A stretch of DNA of 29,541 nucleotides from a virus, in the IMG/VR virus record IMGVR_UViG_3300042515_000248, positions 1 to 29,541 of that record; one strand, written 5' to 3'. The number at the start of each line of letters is the position of its first letter. Within the stretch, counting starts at the first letter, position 1. Below, piece by piece: positions 8,801 to 15,600 of the stretch. The position numbers and the translations under genes are program-made. The notes under the pieces were generated by a model, which had not been told where the DNA came from, made no database searches, and saw only the letters and a list, made by a program, of their open reading frames with translations.

Positions 8801-8951
8801 TAAAGCAACGCCGGGGTTTAGCTTGGATACCCCTTTAAACGTTAAAGCCTTTGGGGATTACGAGGCTCAGAAAGTATTCCCGAAGGATAAAGAGTCACTT
8901 AAAATCGCTACAGGTGGGTACCTTGATGACCTACTTGAAGCAATACGCTAA
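5835..8951 (+). CDS. Large virion protein with hydrophobic core, acidic repeats and Cys-containing repeats
   Basis: 1038 residues; start supported by AGGATACAACC before ATG. Order of parts: a helical start, a Pro/Ala-rich linker at 45-62, an unrecognised domain to about 230, a Gly/Ala/Thr-rich hydrophobic region of about 260 residues (233-490) that could insert in or cross a membrane, a strongly acidic low-complexity region (500-920) with four DIP[DS]Y[IT]G[GD] repeats and two DDDYY motifs, two 28-residue repeats ending in GLCVPD, one related CPEGQV unit, and a Pro/Lys/Gln-rich tail ending in ATGGYLDDLLEAIR. It lies in line with three other large low-complexity virion genes. A DNA-ejection or tail role is inferred from composition and position; I know no named family. 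Confidence 0.65.
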   Translation: MNIAEAQANYNAALQAFNSASGEDYGPAYANYSAAKNALDAAKNAPAPAPAPVAPAPAPAPRETPTPTAFVDDGPYRDSVDPERFTDFTPEPVTPPVAPASAAPTSPWEIDAKQFNDAIAGKLQYNNVPAGSVSLTLANGRVWTPSGAGGGITYHPADPGGWIASEGAEGGTTYAYKAPIPVAYYEVSGDLSAMLGTPGSDKHANVKYIEQNGKMVPLGEPKYWNWEPDTAFQKALLVFGAAVLGAGVIAELVSTAGAASTATALEGLGVADLAGGLSSTVLSSAGSELVAAGALVGGEAAAATTLAGELATSAAAGTGSSFTISGVLTSPGATIGNALGITNPTLAQMVGNTIIETAKNGGDVGKAIQNAAISTGLSLVGSSISSDVTKALKDIPTDVLPNIVKSGIAQGVSGAVTATVTGGSPLSALAGAAIGTAVNGVIGEIPELSNLPKEAQSVARAAITASLTGKDITDAALVAALAEGKKAITGYVGTATGLVPDLKAIEEEDPALDMGQPGTSILDVETSSPAAPPAPEDTAPAATLDDIESTLADNGLQNTGDTTDETIANLTEAGLTETTPVVDSPIAGDAAETEKEAARLEAERLEAERVTGVTAADDSADRLSDDSTIATTPATAIIVAIDPDTNTALTDAGNLVDVDDTAEVGDVVITDTVTGVTGEDVVTGVTDTDSIDIPSYTGDTGILTRPDDDYYAPPEDTYVPPVDYGNTTLDDIEATLTENAELGNNTPYADIPDYIGGSLPTEEIYTRPDDDYYTGVPDMLLESGMLGSDKADNSGVLSDLPLTDVNSWGDVADVNTDFDPIDIPDYIGGPDPDPIDIPDYIGGTNDDEEPEPEPEGCGEGFHEDPVTGLCVPDDDEEPEPEPEGCAEGFHEDPVTGLCVPDEDKAEEECPEGQVRNLTTGLCEIGGTRPIVIKPVAPKPVAPTPVVQPNTKTKQADQLRGQMQFGLQGLMSGLQQQATQMAAPVPVETVKATPGFSLDTPLNVKAFGDYEAQKVFPKDKESLKIATGGYLDDLLEAIR
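7908..8363 (+). repeat. Four copies of an acidic DIP[DS]Y[IT]G[GD] motif
   Basis: Copies begin at 7908 (DIPSYTGD), 8082, 8298 and 8340 (all three DIPDYIGG). The last two are separated by only six residues (PDPDPI). Codons differ between copies at several third positions. TRPDDDYY occurs twice between the copies, after the first and after the second. Confidence 0.85.
8370..8537 (+). repeat. Tandem 84-base repeat coding for a Cys-containing acidic unit
   Basis: Two adjacent units of 28 residues, each DDEEPEPEPEGC, then EGFHEDPVTGLCVPD. The proteins differ at one residue (Gly or Ala after the first Cys) while the DNA differs at many synonymous sites. A shorter, more distant unit follows at 8553-8612 (CPEGQV, TTGLCE). 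Confidence 0.88.
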
Positions 8952-8962
8952 AGAGGTTTGAT

Positions 8963-10972
8963 ATGGCAATGATTTGGGACGAAGCAGCACAAGACTACAT
9001 CGACGATCAGACTGATAACTATTACATTCCTCCTCCCGGATTTGATCCGTATGCTGGGGACTGGAATAGTCCAAACTCACCAGTCAATGAGCAAGCCACT
9101 CAAAATCTTGTAAACAGTACATGGTTCCAAAGCCTTAAACCTGAAGAAATTAAGACTCCGGGGGAGGCAAACGCACTTATAAAAGCAATAGAGAGCGCAT
9201 TTGGCAAAGGTGCTGCTACCGCAGTAAAAGGCGCAATTTTTAACAAAGACGGAGAGACGTTAAATCTTGCAACTTTAGCAACGGGCGCTGCTGGTTTATA
9301 TGGACTACTGGGTGGTAACAAAATTGAAACCGGCGGCTACAACAAACCCATCCCCAAGCTAACAGCTACGCGAGAGCAAGTACCTTACGCTGCTGATCCA
9401 AATCGCAGGCCCGGTGAAGCTGGTCGTTCTTACTTTACAGATACCCAATTCACTGCCCCTGCTGACGCTGCTGCCACTCAAGCTGCTGCAAAGGTTCAAG
9501 CACAAGGGATAGCTTCAGCAGTGCCGCAGAGGGCTGCACAGGTAAACCCATATGAGGGACAATATAAACCTGCGTGGAATCCCCCAGCACCAACTACCTT
9601 TGATCGTAATTTTTTACCAAATCAATCTGCCCCTGCTTCCGGTGTAGCTCAACTTCTTCCCATCCCACAAGATGAGGGGTTTAAACCTATGGCTGGCGGT
9701 GGACTAGCTGCCGGTGGCTTTGTTGTACCTGCGGACGTAGTTGCTCACTTGGGCAACGGTAGCTCTAGTGCTGGCCTAGCCCTATTGGCAAAAAAGCTAA
9801 ACGCAAAAGCGATTAAGGGGAAAGGCGATGGCATGAGTGATTCCATCCCCACTCACATTGACGGTAAGGAGAAAGCCTTGGTTGCAAACGACGAAGCCTA
9901 CATTGACCCTCGAATGGTTAAACGAATCGGCGGCGGGAACACTAAATCTGGGGCAGATAAACTGCTCGCCATGATGGAACGTATCCGTAAAGCACGTACA
10001 GGTAACCCTAAACAAGGCAGACGGATTAACCCTGAAAAATTCATGCCCGGGGGCATTGCTCAATTGGCTGGTGGTGGAGAGATTCAGAGGTTTAACGTTG
10101 GCGCTGGAGGAGCGGCACCTACTGTAACGCCGGGGCCACTGTCCACTCCTGCCGCTACACCGCTGGGTACATCTACCTCATCTAGCCTGTCCCCTTGGGC
10201 TGGAGACTACGTAACCAACTACTTAGGTAAAGGGCAAGCCCTTGCTGAGGCACCGTATCAGTCGTTCCAAGGGCCATTGACTGCCGGTCCATCTGATCTA
10301 CAGAACCAAGCCTTTGCTGGGGTTGGCGCTGCGGCGCAGGAAGGGTATAAACCTACAACCTACCAAGGCGGTACGTTTGACGCAACGCAAGCGCAGAACT
10401 ACATGAACCCGTACCTATCGGCTGCGTTGAATCCACAACTGGACGAGATGCGCCGACAAGCTGATATTACCCGTACTAACGACGCTGGGAGAATGACCCG
10501 CGCTGGTGCTTTCGGTGGTGGCCGCCAAGCCATTATGGAATCGGAAGGTAACCGTAACCTAATGGATAAGCAAAACCAAGCTATTGGGCAAGGTTACCAG
10601 ACAGCGTATGACAAAGCGGTGCAACAGTTCAACACTGAGCAAGATCGTCGTTTGGGTGCTGAGAAATCCACAGAGGCATCACGCCAGTACAGTGCTGACT
10701 ACGGTCTTAAATCCCTTGGTGAAGCTGCTAGTTTGGGTGCGGTACAACGTGGCATTGCTACTGAAGGCATTAACGCTGATAGGCAGCAGTTTGAAGAGCA
10801 GCGCGACTACCCTCTTAAAATGGTTCAGTACCAAAAAGACCTGTTGCAAGGGCTACCAATTACATCTGCGGCAACAACAGCTAACACAAGCGGGATGAGC
10901 CAGATTACAGGCGGTATCGCAGACCTTATGTCTCTGTATAAAACTCTTGCTGGCCTCGGGCAAGCAAAGTAA
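8963..10972 (+). CDS. Large virion protein with GG and GDGMSD motifs, probable ejection or tail protein
   Basis: 669 residues, preceded by AGAGGTTTGAT. A tyrosine/acid-rich start (YYIPPPGFDPYAGD) is followed by an alanine-rich segment near 95-115, a Pro/Ala-rich linker, a GGGLAAGG motif near 244, and GDGMSDSIPTHIDGK with ANDEAYIDP at about 288-316. The GDGMSD...IDG block is common in uncultured phage virion proteins, where its function is not known. Residues about 430-640 are long Gln/Ala/Arg-rich helices (GRMTRAGAFGGGRQAIME), probably coiled coil. It is placed between two proteins of similar style in one co-directional block, so a particle role is likely. Confidence 0.65.
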   Translation: MAMIWDEAAQDYIDDQTDNYYIPPPGFDPYAGDWNSPNSPVNEQATQNLVNSTWFQSLKPEEIKTPGEANALIKAIESAFGKGAATAVKGAIFNKDGETLNLATLATGAAGLYGLLGGNKIETGGYNKPIPKLTATREQVPYAADPNRRPGEAGRSYFTDTQFTAPADAAATQAAAKVQAQGIASAVPQRAAQVNPYEGQYKPAWNPPAPTTFDRNFLPNQSAPASGVAQLLPIPQDEGFKPMAGGGLAAGGFVVPADVVAHLGNGSSSAGLALLAKKLNAKAIKGKGDGMSDSIPTHIDGKEKALVANDEAYIDPRMVKRIGGGNTKSGADKLLAMMERIRKARTGNPKQGRRINPEKFMPGGIAQLAGGGEIQRFNVGAGGAAPTVTPGPLSTPAATPLGTSTSSSLSPWAGDYVTNYLGKGQALAEAPYQSFQGPLTAGPSDLQNQAFAGVGAAAQEGYKPTTYQGGTFDATQAQNYMNPYLSAALNPQLDEMRRQADITRTNDAGRMTRAGAFGGGRQAIMESEGNRNLMDKQNQAIGQGYQTAYDKAVQQFNTEQDRRLGAEKSTEASRQYSADYGLKSLGEAASLGAVQRGIATEGINADRQQFEEQRDYPLKMVQYQKDLLQGLPITSAATTANTSGMSQITGGIADLMSLYKTLAGLGQAK

Positions 10973-10981
10973 GGAAAAACC

Positions 10982-12688
10982 ATGAATTTATTACAGTCAC
11001 AAGACGCCTTAATGGGTGAAAACGTAGCCATGCTTCGTGCTAGGAAGAGCGGACAAATACCCCCAACCCCAGAAGCTCCTATGTGGTTGGTTGATTCGGT
11101 TTTGGCGGAAAAAATAGATAGGTTAAAAAAAGCGGAACTAGCACAAGGAGCCGCTAAAGGAGCGTTGCCTAGCATTTCCGAACAGATCAACCAAAAAGCT
11201 GGGCTAATGGCATTGCAAGGCCAACAGCAACAACAAACTCAACAGCAGATGGCGCAGCAGATGACGCAGGCACCACAGCCTGCACCAGCGGGTGTTCCCC
11301 AGCCTGAGCCTCAACCACAACCAGAACCGCCAATGATGGCGCACGGCGGACTAGCTAGGTTGCCTGTAGATTCCCGCATGTTTGACTACCGCGAAGGTGG
11401 GATCATTGGGTTTGCTGAACCACAAGGTGCTGTACCTGCATCTGAACGTTGGCAGGATATGGTTAAGCGGCCCAATGAATCTGGAGAAGATTTTGCTCGT
11501 AGAGTTGCGTTGGCTCGGCAAGCGTCTTATCAGTCGCAGATGGCCCCAACAGAAGATCAGGTCTTAGCTAAACGTCGCGCTGCATTAGAGGCAGAACGCG
11601 CCAAAAATATGGCGCAAGTAGATAAAGTGGATAGCATGGAGTTTCCATCACGGCCTAACATGCAAAATGATCCACGTTATGGTTTGGCTAATATTGCTTC
11701 GCCTGAACCTGTTGTTGCACCTCGGCCTGTTCCTGCCGCCCCACGCCCTCGCCCCCCGGCGCAGACCCCTGCTGCTGCACCAATGGCACCTGCCGCTACA
11801 CCTCCCCCTGCTGCGGCACCGGGCTCGCCATCAGTTGCTCCGCCGTCTGGACTTCAAACAGCGCTGCTTGAGGCGCTTAAAGTTCGCCCGGATAGAACAA
11901 TAGCCGATGCAAAAGCAGACCGCGAAGCTGCAACACCTGCCCTATTGAATGAGCCTGCGGGATTAGCTCAGCTTGCACGACTGAAACAGCAGCAAGAGCA
12001 ATACACCAAGAGCCAAGAAGATCGCCCATACGAACGGCTAATGGCGGTCCTTGGTGCTGGTGGTCGAGGTGGTATTGGTAGTATGGGTGCTGGATACCTT
12101 GGCGCAATGCAAGGGGAACGTGCTGCCGATGCGGCCCAAGCTAAATACCAAAATGAAGTAAATAATGCCGTTGATGCCATGCGTCGAGGCGAAGCTACAA
12201 CGACCCAAACAGCGCTTCTTGACGACCTGAAAAACTCTCAAACAACCCAAGCAGAGAACGCACGAAATCGGCTGACAACCCTAGGCTCTGCAAGGGGGAA
12301 CGAGTTAACAGCGGAAACAGCCGCAGCACAAAATGCTTCGCAAGAAAGGATAGGCGCAGCGCGAGACGCAGCATCAATCAACGTTGCAAAAATTCAAGCT
12401 GCGGCTCAACGGTTTTCAGCGGAAGGGCGTCTTGATAGTAACGACGCTAAACTAGCCCTTACGGCTGCAAGAGCCCAAATGGATAATGTTCAAAAAGAAA
12501 TTTTGGAGCTTTCTAAAAATCCGTTTCTTGCCGCCAACCAAGCGCGTATTGCGGAACTACGCCCACAGCTAGATACGCTACGTCGATCTATTGCAACACT
12601 GGAAGGTGGCGGAAGTACAATGCCCCCTAGCCCCGGCGCGAAAGCCCCGGCGTTGAAGTACAACCCCGCTACGGGGAAAATCGAATGA
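10982..12688 (+). CDS. Gln/Pro-rich virion protein with long C-terminal helices
   Basis: 568 residues with a strong ribosome site (AAGGAAAAACC then ATG). Residues 79-96 are glutamine-rich, 97-117 Pro/Gln-rich, followed by HGGLARLPVDSRMFDYREGG at 121-140 and then IIGFAE. That GG...YxxGGIIGFA motif recurs in many phage virion proteins of unknown function and echoes the GGL motif of the gene upstream. A second Pro/Ala linker covers about 240-290. Residues about 300-545 are alanine/glutamine-rich helices with a glycine patch near 357-372 (GAGGRGGIGSMGAG). The likely role is an internal or ejection protein partner of the giant protein that follows; this rests on position and style only. Confidence 0.63.
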   Translation: MNLLQSQDALMGENVAMLRARKSGQIPPTPEAPMWLVDSVLAEKIDRLKKAELAQGAAKGALPSISEQINQKAGLMALQGQQQQQTQQQMAQQMTQAPQPAPAGVPQPEPQPQPEPPMMAHGGLARLPVDSRMFDYREGGIIGFAEPQGAVPASERWQDMVKRPNESGEDFARRVALARQASYQSQMAPTEDQVLAKRRAALEAERAKNMAQVDKVDSMEFPSRPNMQNDPRYGLANIASPEPVVAPRPVPAAPRPRPPAQTPAAAPMAPAATPPPAAAPGSPSVAPPSGLQTALLEALKVRPDRTIADAKADREAATPALLNEPAGLAQLARLKQQQEQYTKSQEDRPYERLMAVLGAGGRGGIGSMGAGYLGAMQGERAADAAQAKYQNEVNNAVDAMRRGEATTTQTALLDDLKNSQTTQAENARNRLTTLGSARGNELTAETAAAQNASQERIGAARDAASINVAKIQAAAQRFSAEGRLDSNDAKLALTAARAQMDNVQKEILELSKNPFLAANQARIAELRPQLDTLRRSIATLEGGGSTMPPSPGAKAPALKYNPATGKIE

Positions 12689-12696
12689 GGTAAGTT

Positions 12697-15600
12697 ATGC
12701 CGTATACCGTTGCTTTGCCCGATGGGCGCACAGTCGAGTTCCCTGACGAAGTACCACAAGACAAAGCAGCGGGGATAATTCAGCGGCAATTCCCAGAGTT
12801 TGCCCCAAAACCCCCGCCCACCACCGCCTTCGGGCAGGCCAAAGAGTTTCTAAAAGGTATCCCGGCTGGGGCGGTAGGTTTGCTGGAGAGTGCCGCTACC
12901 GGTGCCTCTGCGCTGCTGCCAGAGGACATGGAGAAATCCGCCCGGGAAAAAATTAAGAGTGTTGCCACTGCGGCTAAATCGCCGTTCACTGCGGCTCCGG
13001 GGTACGAAGAGGGAATTCCGCGCAAACTAGGCGAAGCCGTTGGCTCAACCGGACCGTTCTTTGTTGCGGGGCCGCTAGGCATAGCGGGTAGGGTTGGCGC
13101 AACTGCGCTGGGTGTTGGCGCTGGGGCCGGGGAAGCTCGGGTTCGTGCGGAAGAGGGCAAGGCAGAGACTGGGGATCGCGGGACTGCAACAGCGTTTGGT
13201 GCCGTGGTTGGCGCTACTGAAATGCTACCCGTGTTCTCGTTCATCAAGAACCTTGGCAAACCCCTAACTGACGGGATTACTAGCCAAATCCGTCGCGCTT
13301 TTGCAACAGGGGGTGCAGAGGCAGCGCAGGAGGCCGCCGCACAAGCCGCCCAGAACCTGATTGCCAAAGGTATCTACAAACCCGAGCAGGCCATCATTGA
13401 GGGTACTGGCGAAGCTGCGGCCTACGGTGGCGCTACTGGTGCGTTAATCCAAGGGCTTACCGATATGGCACTGGGCCGACGCGCAAAGGGCGCAGCCACT
13501 ACAACCCAGCCTCCCGTGCAAGAGCCCCCGGCGCAAGAACCGATCCCCGTACCTCCGACGCCGCTTGCGGAGCGCCCGTACCCAGAGCTTGCCAAAGAAG
13601 TTGCTCGTATCTCGGCGCTGGCTGATACCAAGGATGCGACCCCAGAGGAGATGGGCCAGCTTAAAGCCATTCGTGCTGAGTTGCAGCGGCGTGGGGTTGC
13701 GGAGGTTGAGGGTCAACGTGCAGCGGTAACAGCGGACAAAGAGGGGGCCGAGAAGTTTCCCGGGCTTGCAGGGAAAACCCCTACCCAGATGGAGATACGT
13801 GGTGCAATCCCTGAAGGCCCCTTGCCGCCCGAGACTGATCTTTTTGGGAACCCCGTACTGCCGAAGGCGGCACAACCTGAAGGTCTTGCGGACGTTATTG
13901 GGGCTGAATTGCCTGCGACCAGCGAGGTTATGCGGGATGCGGGCCTAGCACCCACTACATCAGAGCTTGAGGCTGCGGGGCAGCAACGCCTACCGTTACG
14001 ACGCAGCCCAGCGGGCCAGCCAACAACCGCGCCGCCAGCAGCCGCACCGACCCCCCCACCGGCACCCGCAGCGGTAGCACCCGTAACACCCCCGGCACCA
14101 CCCGCCCCGGCTAAACCCGGCGCAATTACGGCAACGGAAGTGAAGCAGTTTGGCACTATGTCAAAGGTTAACCGCCAGTGGTTAGTTGACAACGTAGAAG
14201 GTAAGACGCCTGATGAAGTGCGGGCTATGGTTGAGGCTGACCCTACCATCCTGACTCGTGTACCCGGCGTTGCCAAAGCGGTTAGAGAGATCATTGCCCA
14301 AGCTACGCCCAAGGAGGCCCCAAGTGTCCCATCGTCCGCCCCGACTCCCGCCGTTCCTCCAGTTCAGCCACGATCTGAGCCCCGAGGAAGTGAGCCAAGC
14401 GTGGGAGTTCCTGTACAACCTACCGGAGCCGACACAGTTGCACCCGGAGCCACCGGAACCCCCAGAGGAGTTACACCACCTGTCAGCCGTGGACTGGTTC
14501 CTCCTAAACAACCTGCTGCACCGGGAGTTGGACCTGCGGGACAGCCAGCCCCAGCACTGACAGCCGAGACTGCGGTTTCCGAATTACAAGCCTTGATTAA
14601 TACCGCAGGCACTGCGCTTGCTAAGAAACGTGCGGCAGTTACCGCGTTGGCTGCGCTCCAAGACCCCAAGTTAAACGAAACCGCAGAGGATACAGCAGGT
14701 AATCTTCGGCTTGCTGCTGGTGTTCTTGGTCGAACGGTAGCGCCCGCTGCCCCGGTAGTGGCTAAGCCCGCAAGCTCAACAGTAGCTAAGCCCCCTGCCC
14801 CAGCCGGAGGTATGTTTGGGCAACTTGTTAAGCCCGGGGCTACAGATGTTGTTGAGGACGAAGCACCGCCGCCACCCAAGCCTGCTAAACCTGCAAGCCC
14901 CTTTGATGTATCTGGCCCGTCTATTGGAGCCCAGTTAGCGCCTACTAGCGAGGAAACCAAAGCCGTTGCCGCCGTAACACAAAAGCCCGCTAAACCTGCC
15001 GCACCGTCCACGATCAGCACCACACCCCCAGCACAGGAAGCTGCAAAGCCAACCGAGCCTAAGAAGCCACGCGCTCCAAAAACCGTTAAGCCTGCGGAAG
15101 CCGCCAAGCCTACCGGCCCACGCACGGAGCTAGAAACTGTTGATGCAATCAACGGCAGAAACTTGCTAGAAGTAGCCCAGTGGGGGGCTGCAAACTTTAC
15201 CAGCCCAGACTTCCGTTTGATTGCGCAACGCGTTGCCGATACCTTGCAGATACTCAAGAACGTCGGTCTGCAAATTGGAAACATCACCGTTACGGACCCG
15301 GGCAACCGCATGACAAGCGGCGCACGGGGGGCAACCCACTATTCGTATAACCGCGTGGGGGCAAAAGCCTCTACTGTCAGCATCATGCTGAACCATCCTG
15401 ACAACGGAGCGCAGTCGGGTACGTCGGACACTACGATTCTGCATGAGCTAATTCATGCAGCAACCGTTGGCGCAACGCGAGTTGGAAACTTGCAACGGGC
15501 GCAGGGGACCAGAGTTAGCAAAGCGGTTACTGCACTATACGATGTGGGCAACGCAGTGACTGCGCATATTGAAGCCAAACAAGCTGCGGGGAAAACGCTT

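Noticed and set aside
14364-15311. Long open frame of 315 codons on the - strand inside the giant virion gene
   Set aside because: It mirrors Pro/Ala-rich coding on the + strand, gives a Gly/Ala/Val-rich product with no motif or ribosome site, and lies inside an intact gene.
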